Shown here one piece after another: positions 12,709 to 23,800 of a stretch of 64,000 nt of DNA (the stretch's first letter is position 1; the number at the start of each line of letters is the position of its first letter). Source of the DNA: Smallanthus sonchifolius (lineage: Eukaryota; Streptophyta; Magnoliopsida; Asterales; Asteraceae). The DNA lies in NCBI GenBank assembly GCA_023525975.1, contig CM042034.1, positions 2,425,501-2,489,500 of the forward strand, in the 5' to 3' direction. Both the position numbers and the translations under genes were made by a program. The notes under the pieces were generated by a model, which did not search any database, was not told the origin of the DNA, and was given only the letters and a program-made list of their open reading frames with translations.

Positions 12709-12871
12709 ATTAAACATTACAATCAGGTTCCAAGCGTACGAATCAACTTGGTATAAAAAATAAATTAAATAGGTATAGAAAACATGAAAAAAATCCAATA
12801 GTATAATACATTATCAATTTATCATTTTATTTATACGACAATAAAAAAATATTATAGGGCAATTTCCCACT

Positions 12872-14071
12872 TTACCCTTTCCATTGCATGCATTGGGATA
12901 CGGGCCGTGTCTTCTGTGTACCAGCTTCAATCGGGCACGGAGTCTGAACCGGCAGCACCATGCAGTTATACTGTAAACAAAACGAACTGCTCAACGGTAT
13001 CGCCGCCGTCGGTTTGATCGGCACCGCCGTCAAAAAGTTATGCTGAAGATACAACAACTGTATGTTTCCACCCATTAACCGGTCTATCAACGTCGTTGGA
13101 ACTGAACCGGTGAACCGGTTATTGTTGAGGTAAAGATTCTGTACGGTCGAGAACAACGGAGACACTTCTCCGTACAACATGTTGTGGCTCAGATCAACGG
13201 TTTGGATTGAAACCTCATCAAACGGCTGAACCGGGCCGGAAAATAGGTTTCGTTCGAGTTGGAGGTTAATTATCGGGAAACTAAAAACAGAACCGGGGAT
13301 TGGACCGGTAAACTGGTTCAGGCTAAAATCTAAATAATTTAACCGGTTCAGTTGAGGAAGTAAAACATCAACCGGTCCAGACAACCGGTTCCATGAGAGA
13401 GAAAGGTATTGTAACGAAGAAGGGAGAAAACCGGGAGGAATTGAACCGGATAAGTTGTTATGTTTAAGGTCCAACCGGGTTAGGGTTTGCGAAACGAAAA
13501 ACGGTATTGAACCGGATAAACGGTTATGACACATAACGACGTTAGTTAACGCCGGTAGTGTTCCGACAGCCCAAGGAATATTTCCGGTGAGCTGATTGTA
13601 ACTGAGATCAAGTGTTCGTAGCGCGGTAAGCTCACCAAACGTGGTCGGAACTTCGCCGGAGATAAAGTTCCGACAAATGGCTAAAAACCGGAGATGTTTC
13701 AGCTCCGACAAAGTCGCCGGAAGCGAACCGATGATACGACCGGGAACAATTGTGAATTCGACTAGATTTGTTAACTTTCCGATAGCCGGATCAAGCCGAC
13801 CGGAGAGACCAGGCGCGCCGGCGCGTGGATCTCCGAGGTTTAACGTAACTACTCGTTCGCCGTCACAGAAAACGCCGGCGAAGTTACATGGATCGGAGGT
13901 GAAATCCCAGGAGGAAAGGTAATTAGAACCAGGCATATCTTCAATTGATTTTCTAATCGATTGTAATGCTAAGAAATCAACAGGATCTAAAATCGCAATC
14001 GAAAGTTGAAATTGATGAAGAAGAATTGACAAATTAATGATGATCAATAGCAGCAGCATTTTGTTCGTCAT
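12872..14071 (-). CDS. Secreted leucine-rich-repeat protein
   Basis: A single-exon gene of 399 residues starting at an ATG. Residues 1-26 form a signal peptide. Residues 30-70 form the plant LRR N-terminal cap, with the SSWDFTSDPCNFAGVFC cysteine pair. About ten plant-type LRRs follow (LDLSYNQLTGNIP style), from about 75 to 350. Four cysteines (365, 370, 379, 394) close the C terminus. There is no transmembrane helix and no kinase domain, so it should be extracellular or wall-associated; its ligand is unknown. From memory it resembles Arabidopsis At4g03010, whose neighbour At4g03020 is the LEC14B-like WD40 gene. Here the same two families lie convergently at 3885-6303 and 12872-14071. The 5' leader (14072-14300) is purine/pyrimidine-biased; no clear TATA box was chosen. 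Confidence 0.93.
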   Translation of the reverse strand: MTNKMLLLLIIINLSILLHQFQLSIAILDPVDFLALQSIRKSIEDMPGSNYLSSWDFTSDPCNFAGVFCDGERVVTLNLGDPRAGAPGLSGRLDPAIGKLTNLVEFTIVPGRIIGSLPATLSELKHLRFLAICRNFISGEVPTTFGELTALRTLDLSYNQLTGNIPWAVGTLPALTNVVMCHNRLSGSIPFFVSQTLTRLDLKHNNLSGSIPPGFLPSSLQYLSLSWNRLSGPVDVLLPQLNRLNYLDFSLNQFTGPIPGSVFSFPIINLQLERNLFSGPVQPFDEVSIQTVDLSHNMLYGEVSPLFSTVQNLYLNNNRFTGSVPTTLIDRLMGGNIQLLYLQHNFLTAVPIKPTAAIPLSSSFCLQYNCMVLPVQTPCPIEAGTQKTRPVSQCMQWKG

Positions 14072-14570
14072 AGAAACCCTAGGAAATTAATAGAAATCAG
14101 AGAATCTCAAAAGGAAGAGAATATACAATCGAAAAGATGAAATTAATAAAATTAAAAATGGAAAGAATCTGAGTGATGAGTAGAAAGCTTTAATGGCGGA
14201 TTCTTATAGACAGAAGAAGAAGATGATAGTGATCAAAAGAAGTACTTTTTAACCTTCTGAAAATGAAACCAGAAACTTATTTCTTGATGTGTATGTGTGT
14301 CTCTTCTATAATGAAAAATTATTTATTTATTTATTAATTATTAATAATAATAATTTTTTTGGTATTGTTAGCTTAGGTTCGGAGGCTACCAACGGCTGTC
14401 CGAGCCTACGTGGGAAGTTCGGGTAACAGTGTGAAACTGTTAATGTTAGCTTTTGCCATGTCATTTTGTTGAAGCTATGTATAAGCATTTTTATATGTTT
14501 CTCTTCCTTTTTCACTTAATGATATAAGGCAGAGTATACAATTTTAAATTCGACTTGCATAATATATTAA

Positions 14571-15008
14571 TCTATACTATATAATAAATAAAGGTTTCTC
14601 AATGCCACGTGTCGCCTCCACATTCATCCTTATAAAAATTTTCCCGCCTCTCTCTCATAATAAATACATTTTCATATTTTCAATAATAATATATTTTTAA
14701 ACAAATTATTAATTATACTAATAAAACATATTTTTTTTAAATTATCTCATATTATAAAAAAACATTGAAACATAATCATTTAGCTTATGTTTTCAATCAA
14801 ATTGTAAATAAAAATCAGATTACATTGAATAATATTTAATGTATTTTTAAACTCAATTATATATTAATTTTTACATATTTTTTTATTTTGTTTTCTATTG
14901 TTAGTATATGTAATAAATTTTTTTCACCTATAAGATACATATATAAAGATTTAATAATTTTATGTATTGATATTTTTCACCCTGTGTAGTACACAGGTTC
15001 TAAGCTAG
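14571..15008 (+). mobile_element. Non-autonomous Helitron, copy 2
   Basis: It starts TCTATACTATATAATAAAT after A and ends TCTAAGCTAG before T. A terminal hairpin, CCTGTGTAGTACACAGG, precedes the end. The interior matches copy 1 at 11139-11565, with AATAATATAT and ATTATACTAATAAAAC blocks, but it is not identical, indicating independent older insertions. Confidence 0.8.
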
Positions 15009-16437
15009 TATTTTAATATAGGAGTAGAAGTTTAAAGAAAATATTTTGATTTAAAACTAAAAGCTTTTGCTAAGCAACTTAAATTAAAAATAAATAATGC
15101 ATATTTAAAGAAACACTTACGTAAAAGATATCTCCAATACGTGCATTGATTGGGAGAAGCTTGAAAGTGATTAATGATAAATCTTTTACTCCAACTAACA
15201 CATTATCGCTTTTTTGGTCACTACTTTTTTGACTATTAGGTTAGTCAATGAGTTCCCTCGTTTTCATCTTTAAAAGATATCGTTAGTTACTTTATTCGAA
15301 AGTTCAATGTAACTTAAGTTTAGTTCAAGTATAAATTAAATATATTTTTGAGCTTATGAATTTTATACATAAAGATTGATTAGATCTCAAATCTGAAATA
15401 AGTATTAATATAATAATGTATATCTATAACATATAATTACATCATAAAAGTTGATACATGTATGATAAAAATTAAATAATGTATAAAATATATATACATT
15501 AAAAATAATTAAAAAATAAACGAGTTAATCATGAACCACGACAAAGCTTTAAGCACAAGCTTCACAAGGAGGTAGGCTCAGACTCAACTCATTTTCGTCC
15601 TAAATGCTATATTGCAATTTATTAATTTTTTTTTAACAATAAGAACCCGTTACTATAAAGCTTACAAGACTCCATCAATACTTTACTAACCAACGAGATC
15701 AAACTAATCACTGCTTGCGCTGGGCAAGTGACTTTTAAATGGTTATGACAAGTAACCAACAAAAGCATATTTCAAACATACAACTTCTACTAGAGGGAAA
15801 TCAGACGCTTACCATTATACCACCGTTGAAAAAAAAAATTATATAAAAACTAGGGTTTCCATCAAAATAATACCAATACATCCCGTGCAAAGAGGAGAAA
15901 ACCAGTTAATCAGTTCCCAATGGATACGAATACGACTTTAAATTTTCATATTGACAAAAATTACAATATATTTTACCAAATTGATTTTTATAGAAAGATC
16001 ATTTTATTTCACCGTTGTAAAAAAAATGTGCAAACATTTAACTAATGGTATACTATTTCCCGTTAAACACTATGTCTAAACATGATGTAGCTTTTCTGGA
16101 AGTGAAGCAATTTGATCTTCCATTACGGTATACTTGATGGATTACATTTTCTTTTCGATTCATGGTGCTATAACCACCCACTTTAAACCAATTTTATGGA
16201 GAATCATGAAATCCATTGTCTAACTAAGATTATAAAACAGATATTTAATCGCATAATCGGCTTTTTTCTCTCATATTTAAAACAAGTGACTATAAGGTTC
16301 TCATATTTCTCTACTTAAAAATTAAACGATTAACATATAGATTTGCGTCATACAAAGACATACGTGCCGTTTAAATGTGATACAAAAACGAATATTTAAC
16401 CGAGTAACAGTCTCTTTTCTATCTCCCAAAACATCTA
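15009..16437. other. Gene-free AT-rich intergenic stretch
   Basis: No gene, RNA or clear repeat boundary could be supported here. The longest frames are short and have no family resemblance. Confidence 0.6.
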
Positions 16438-16445
16438 GTCAACGT

Positions 16446-18509
16446 TAGAGGTGCACAAAAGAACCGGAACCGGAACCGATCCGATGGATTATCCGAAACC
16501 GGATCCGGCGAGAACCGGTTTTTTTAGAACCGGTCCGGATATTATTAGAACCGCCGGTTCCGGGACCGGTTCTGGGTTTTTTGACGGACCGGTTAAAAAT
16601 CGGATAAAAATCGGATTTTTTGGAACCGGTTTTTTTCGGACATTTTGGAACCGGTTCGGAACCGGTTCTAGCCGTTGGGGTTAAAAAAAAGGCTATATAG
16701 TCGATGTGTTTAAAAAAACGGCTATATAGAGACGCTTCAACCGAATTACACAAATGTAAGTCGTTCTACTTTGAGAAGAGATTGTTTAAAAATGTGGAAA
16801 AGAGCAAAAAAAGAATTAATTTTAGGTTTTGAAAAATTAAATACCGGCATTAACTTAACAACGGACGTTTGGTCCGCTCCACATGGTTTACCCGAATCGT
16901 ACCTTTGCGTTACCGCACATTGGGTTCAACCGGAGTCGTGGCAAATGATGAAGCGTACGATTGCGTTTGATTATTTTGGATATCCACATACCGGTGAAAA
17001 CTTATTTTATATTTTAGACTCGGTAATTCAAACTTATAAAATTCAACCGAAAATATTTTCAATATCTTTTGATAACGCTTCAAATAACACAAACGCGGTC
17101 GAAAAATTAAAAATAAAATATGAACCGCCTTGTAACGGTGTTTTTTTTCATAGTCGATGTGTTGCACACATCATTAACTTGGTTGTGCAAGACGGTCTAA
17201 ACGTCCAAGAAATAAGAGACGTAAAAGAAAATTTTAAAGTGATGTTACGTGAAGTTTTTAGCACAAGCAAAAAAAGATATATAAACTATAGAAACTTGTG
17301 CCAACAAACGGATTCCATCTTTTTAGGTCCGAATTGGGACGTACCTACTAGATGGAACTCGACTTGGAAAATGTTTGAATCGGCCTTAAGGCAAAGAATT
17401 ACTTTAAAACATTTCCATGATGAACTTGTACAAAAGAAACGTTGTTTACAAAAATTTGATAATATAAGTTGGGATATGATCGAGAAACTAACTAATTTGC
17501 TTGAGGTTTTTAAAAATGCAACTACATGTTTATCGGGAGTTTATTATCCCACGTCTTCGCTAATACTTCAACAATTATACTTAATATGTAATAAATTAAA
17601 AGAGTTTGAATATCACGGCACTATTTTTGAAAAAATGGTAAAACCTATGAAAGCTAAATTTAAAAAATATTTTTCAGAAATGCCGGCCGTTGTTACATGT
17701 TCGGCCGCCTTAAACCCAACGATTAATGTAACCGGTGTTGAAACATTAATTGGATCAATATCGGATGATTTAAATATGTTCGAGGAAGACCCAAATTTTG
17801 AATCAAATGCAATAAGGGATTTCAATTCGGCTTTTAATAATATGTTTGATTATTATTTACGCAAATATGATGGAAGTGGTGATCCATCAAACATACGTGA
17901 ATCAATGGGTTCGGGTTCAACTTCTAGTAGTTCAAGGAACCCGATGCTAAATTTATTTAACACTTTAAGAAACGAGAAATGGGGCGGCGACTCCACTTTC
18001 GGACGAAGAACAAGAAATACATGAATTCGAAGTAGAACATGGGGCGGCGACTCCACTTTCGGACGAAGAACAAGCTTACGATGAAGCCCAACGTATCTCA
18101 AGCGAAGAAGAATGAAAACCGATGTTACAAAGACTACGACGAAGAATATTGAAAACATAATAAATAATTAATGCTTTGTGATTCAATTATGTTTTTTGTA
18201 TTTTTTTTGTACAAACTATTGTTAAATAACTTAAAAAAATCTACAAAATAAATAAAACATGTATTTTATAGTGTATCTTTGTTAATTTTAATTTTTTTTT
18301 TTTTTCCGGAACCGGTGGAACCGGTTTTTTTTATCCGGTCCGGTTCTAAATATCCGAACTGGTCCCAATAGGTTCCAAGTCTCCACACCCGGAACCGGAT
18401 CCGAACCGGAACCGGTTCTAATGGATCCGGTTCTTGACCAACGTTGACGGAACCGGTCCGGATCCGAACCGGATCCGGTTAAAAAAAAAAACCGATTTGT
18501 GCAGCTCTA
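16446..18509 (+). mobile_element. Defective hAT transposon with intact ends
   Basis: Terminal inverted repeats TAGAGGTGCACAAA and TTTGTGCAGCTCTA (13 of 14 paired) bound the element. Perfect 8 bp target duplications GTCAACGT lie at 16438-16445 and 18510-18517. Subterminal regions 16460-16680 and 18305-18490 are crowded with CCGGAACC/GGTTCCGG words in both orientations, the usual hAT transposase-binding arrangement. The inside carries a broken transposase gene. The ends look competent, so it could be mobilised by a related transposase supplied elsewhere (inference). Confidence 0.9.
16735..18115 (+). pseudogene. hAT transposase (RICESLEEPER type), deleted at both ends
   Basis: An open frame from about 16735 to the stop at 18022-18024 has no ATG at a proper start; upstream residues read NVSRSTL before RRDCLKMW. 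It keeps the RNase-H-like catalytic core: LTTDVWSAPHG, SISFDNASNNTNAVEKL, and HSRCVAHIINLVVQDGL with the CxxH motif. It also keeps the later VPTRWNSTWKM block. The N-terminal BED zinc finger is absent. The C-terminal hAT dimerisation domain is deleted after LFNTLRNEK at about 17978. Past that deletion lies a 60 bp tandem duplication (units beginning 17981 and 18041). The original acidic C terminus (DEEQAYDEAQ) appears only in another frame, ending at 18113-18115. It encodes no working transposase. Confidence 0.88.
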
Positions 18510-18609
18510 GTCAACGTTACACATGAGTGATTATTTGATTCTCTATCAAAAATTTGTGCAGCTCTAGTCAACGTTACACATGAGTGATTATTTGATTCTC
18601 TATCAAAAA
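18496..18609. repeat. 57-bp tandem duplication across the hAT right end
   Basis: 18496-18552 is repeated directly at 18553-18609. Each unit includes the last 14 bp of the hAT terminal repeat, the 8 bp target duplication and 35 bp of flanking DNA. The duplication must therefore have arisen after the insertion. Confidence 0.9.
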
Positions 18610-20379
18610 TTGATTTTCTATATTAATATTAATATATTTGTAATGCTAGAAGTGGGTTATTATGAGGCACCAGGTGGGTGTTCATAGCTATTGTCTGTCG
18701 TGGGCCATAAGTTCTTTCATCCCTGCATATTGTTTCTTTTTACTGGTTTGTTGTGTGATCAATAGATATCACAAACACTTTAAGAGCATCCCGTATATTC
18801 TCACGAATGCGAGTGTTGTGAAATGCAAAATCACCTCACTTACCACTCACATATTAAGGGAGCGGCATTCCATTATTTAATGTGTTTGTGAATCATGTGA
18901 GACTCACGATCGTGAGCCACTCACGGATGGGGGGAGTGGTTTTCATGAGCGTGAGCACCACATCAGCTCTCACGGGTGTGACTCACAGAGTATACCCCAA
19001 GGCCCAAGCCGTATATTCTTTGTTTTCTCAACCCATGGCGTGTTCTATATTTTCAGTTTCGTAAAAAGTTAGGTTTTTACTATAATGACATAGTAATAAT
19101 AGACAATTATGTCGGACTATAAGCACATCAATCACTAACATGCTATCACACACCACTGCCGTTTAATACTGCCCATATAGTCATGCGGGCCACATGCGAA
19201 AAATGGTCATACGGGCCGTATGACGTATTACAATGACACATCATCCAGGCCTTATGACTTGGTTTTCGTCAAAATCATATGGGTCGTAATGTCGTATGAT
19301 GTGTTAAACCGACACAAATGACTAATGTAACAGCGTACATCATTGACAGCCATACAACCTGTATGACCTTTTTCGTGTTGGTATGGTGACGCCAGCAGCT
19401 GATGTGCCAAAAGAGAACTAAAATTATGTAACATTCATAAAAAGAACAGATGAGCGGGACCCACTCATTCCCAAATGTACCAAGCCCATTTCGACTAGTT
19501 ACCCAATCTGCCTAATCCATTTATTTTGTAACATCCATTTTTAGACACGAAATACTCTTAGCAAGCTCTTGATTTCAAATTATTATTTTTTTAACATAAA
19601 AAAGAAATACAGACAAATTTATTATATACATTTTGTATAGAACATTTCACACTGACCACATCTACACAAGCAAATTTAGATAGAAAGTTCAGTGCATGAG
19701 TGAACTAGATAAGACCTGTTCCCCTTTGATCCAATACCAGCCCCCATCATAACCATAAAATATGTCATTTATTCACAAATATACATGAGAAAAAGATGAT
19801 AGAGAGGGATAATCACATACAAGGATAAAAGGTTCTGACTTGATGTATATGAATGCATCTTGCAGCTAATTAACCTGTCACAAAGAATAAATTCTCCCTA
19901 AAATATATAAACAGAATGACAAAACTGTAAATTGTGAATTTGGAAAGTACAAACAGCGAATAAGCCAGGCGGTAATTAGGGGTGTTCATGGTTAATTCGA
20001 TTGGTTTTGACGAAAATACTACGGTTTCAGAAAATGACAAACCATAGGTACAAACCGGCCGGGTTGGTTGGGTTGGACAAACGGACCGGTTGTAACCGTT
20101 TGGAGTTTTGAATTGCTTCAACATCGTTAGCTTGTATTAAAACTTTGGAACCGATAAAGATGGTTCATTATTATAATACATACACAAAACTTCATATTCC
20201 AAATATGAAGAAACAAATAAATTGTAAAGGTTAAATGGCCAGTTCCATTTACATGTCCATTTCCAAGTTCCAAATTGTCGGCCAAACTGTTAAAACCGTC
20301 AAAACCAAACCGAAGCCGTGTAAATCTCAAACCGGCTAAATCGGCCGACTTGCTTCGATTTAGATGGTAACTTACTTTA
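18610..20379. other. Intergenic stretch with MITE-like debris
   Basis: No gene is supported. 18784-18999 is rich in CTCACG/CGTGAG words with weakly inverted ends (CCCGTATATTCTCACG and GAGTATACCCC), probably a decayed MITE. A TAGGGGTGTTCATGG at 19977 looks like one end of another hAT-type MITE whose other end was not found. The 3' end of the ATG18 transcript probably falls near 20400-20800. Confidence 0.45.
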
Positions 20380-20818
20380 TTACCATTGCAAGTAACCACC
20401 TGAAAAGGCTAAAATGATGATGTGGCACTAGTTTTATATGTCGTGGTGGTGTGCCACACCACAATTTTTACCAATTACAGAAGATTACTTAAATAGAACT
20501 TTTTTGAGTATGTTACAATAGAAGAAAAAAAAACATTTTTCTTTTCTTTCATACAATGACAAAAGTTATGTTTTGGTGCAATAAACCCTATTTTTAATGC
20601 TTAAAACCTCCCAATTCATTTATTCAAAAAGTTAGATTATTATTGAGGTGATATAATTTTTGTAACTATATTTGACGTAAAACTTACTTTTGGACAAGTG
20701 TCTCGGATCAACCCAACCTGACCCGTATAAATAAATTACCTGTTTTGATTTGAACCTATTTTGACCTATTACCCAACCCGCCATTTTGCACCTCTAGTAA
20801 TAGGTTTGAATGCAAAAG

Positions 20819-23800
20819 TCAAGTTGTGTAATTACCTTCTTCAGAAAGGTCAAACATGCCAACAAGCAATTCATCCTCTTCCCCATCATTCTCTTGACTT
20901 CCATCATTTTCACCATAATCGATTACACCTTCAGTTAGCTTGCCGCCATCATCAGGTTCAACCACCTTACAATAACCCTCCTGAAAATACCCTTCAAAAT
21001 CCACTTGTTTCTTCGGCCCGGTAGGCAGCTCCTTAATATCAAAATGATCGGGGGCCAACAAAGGTGTGCTCATAATTCTACCACCATTTTTTCCAATCAT
21101 TTGACAAGTGGCGGTTTTGCAACTCTCTGAAGGGGAAAATGGTGGTTCCTTAGGGGTTTGGTAGTTTCTTGGTTCATGATAAAGTTCATTCAGAGTATGA
21201 CTATTTGACATACTAGATTTTCCACAATTCACTGAATCAAGATCAGGCAAATTCTCAATCCTTCGGGATGATCCTGAAATTAAGTTTTAAAAATAAATAA
21301 ATATTAGATTATCAGGTGGAATTGGAACCAACGAAATGAAGCAACATGAGTATGACAGACACAAACTAAGAAAATGTAGAGGGAGCAATTTCAACCCGTT
21401 CTACACTTTTGCCTAACAATGGGTTGATCTGGGTTAATTTCAACTCTAACAGGTCGAATGGGCAAAATGGAAAAGTGCAGCTAAAAATGAAATAAGTTAA
21501 ACAGATCAAACGGATAGAAATTTTTGCAAGCTCCTAAATCATTTTATTCAAATAACAGGTTGACCCGAACCCGTATTTCTCCATTTTGCCAACTCTCAAA
21601 ACCAAGACCTGATGGATTCGTACAAAAAAATGTAACTTGTATTTTTTTTAAAACAAGAAATTAAAAAGCATATGTCAAGACACTTGAACCTTTTACATGC
21701 AAATTCGGTTTTTTTTATATGTGAGGGTTATGACAAGTTCAGAAAGTTAGTTAACAACCATTGACCATATATTTATCTTTAACTATACCTCCATCCGAGC
21801 TTTCAGTGGAGCTAACAGATGCTGGCTTTGAAAGACAGATGATAGATTCATCAGTGTCCTCTCTACATTGACCAGATTCACCAGGATTTTTTCTGGCAGA
21901 ATATGCTCTGTGGAAAAAAAGTCAACAAGAAAGTCAATTCAGAAACAAGACCGAGAAGCATAACTCTCGATGTTTGTTAACACTGTTATTATGCTCTGTT
22001 AGATGTGACATGAGCTTTGCAAGATGTGTCCCCCCTTCCATGAAAATTGCCACATCTGACTAGACTATATAGGTGGCAAGACAGGCGGGTTGAGCGACAG
22101 GTCAAAAAGAGCTTGGGTCAAGAATGTGTTGTGTGCCCGTACACGCTATTTGTTTATTCAATTTTGAAAAAAAGTTTGTACATAATTAAAGAAAAAACTG
22201 CGGGACGGCAAATAATTATTAACAAAAATGTGTTGTGTGTGCCCGTCAACGCTCATTTTAACTTCATCCATTTGATCTTTATTAATAAAGTATAACCCAA
22301 ATTGCAGGTTTAAATTCATCCCTCAATACTTGACACAGTTTAAAGAAGTTGTGTGGCTATTTATCACATGAAAAACACTGTTGAACAATGATAGATGAAC
22401 TCATGGTTCCAAATCAATACCGTAAATTTATTTAGAAGAGAAATAAATTAATAATAAACAAGCATATAACTTCTAGAGCTGTGAAATGACAAGGCCCCTA
22501 AATTTAAGTTTTTGTCACTTCCAAGTGGTAATATGACAAAAAGAACCCTGAATATACTCAAATATGCTTTGACAATCCATTTAGAGTTGATTCATTCGAG
22601 TATATTCAAGGGCATTTTTATTTACAATTCTCGACGCGACAAAAGCTTTAGATTAAAGAGCATTTTGTCATTTTACAATTTCCCGGCAACCCCTTTTGCT
22701 AGAATTGGTATAAACAAAAACAAATCGATACTTGTGTGGCCTCTAAAACTGTTAAAATGTTTAGGTTGACTCAATGAAAAAAATCTGAATAATTGGGGGT
22801 GGCCTACGTATACATTATCCCTTGAAAAAGTTTAAGGTATGCTCTCTAAAACAGATGGAAAACAGTAGATTGTCTAAAGTGTGATCAAGAGTTAAAGTCA
22901 TCACAATTACAGCTTATGGAGTTCAAATACATGGCCATTACCTGTCATCCCAGCCTGATTTAATGCTACTGAAATGGTCAAAAACAGGCAACAAATCCTT
23001 TCTTCTTATGTCCACTTCATAACAAGGTATGTTCTCAATCTGAGCCTCTCCATCTGCAGATCCTTCCACATTTGCAGATTTCATCACACAAAAACGTATC
23101 TGCACCAAAAAGAAGTTTGAATTTAATACCAAATAGGGAACGGAATTTAGGGGGTTTTGGTTCGCTGAATTTTGTATGGAAGGAATGGAAAATGTCAAGG
23201 AATTGGGATCAGCAGGAAACAGAATGGAACTGATTCTGGTTTGACCATATGTTTTGTAATGTCCTGTTTGATGTATAAACAACCAGAATAGCTTTAAAAT
23301 TGGGATGTAATACTGATAAATGACATAATTACCTTTATTGGTTTCCTTTTTGGTAGTTTCTTGCTTGGTTTATAATAAATAATAATGAAAATGATTATGG
23401 ATACTAGAAATATCATTTAGGTTCTAGGGCAACGTATTCGCCTCTAGGTGCACTTCGGTAATTATACTTAGTAATGGCCCAGTCTGGTAACTTAAGGTTT
23501 CTGTAATGGGCTAATATGGTAATCGCTCACTTGATTGATTGAACAGGTGATGTGGCACCTGAAAGCCAACTCCGTGTTTGTGTGCAACTCTTCTGCTGAA
23601 TTGGCATTTTTTATTAAATAAAAATGATGACATGGAAATTATATATTTAACTGTTCCTTTTTTCTTTCATTACTATATTTTGCTGCTGAATCTAAAGAAA
23701 CTAACTTTATTTTAATATTTGTACAAAAACAACATAAAAGAAGTCTTTTTATAAAAATAAGCAATTCTCATTTCAATTTTAACAAAAAAAAGGCCTTGTC

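Noticed and set aside
13641..13922. Plus-strand frame of 93 codons
   Set aside because: It lies antisense within the LRR gene, whose repeats and signal peptide show the real strand.
16445..16753. Frames over the left hAT end on both strands
   Set aside because: They translate CCGGAACC subterminal repeats, not a protein.
20761..21024. Plus-strand His/Pro-rich frame
   Set aside because: Antisense to the last ATG18 exon, which splices in frame with seven others.
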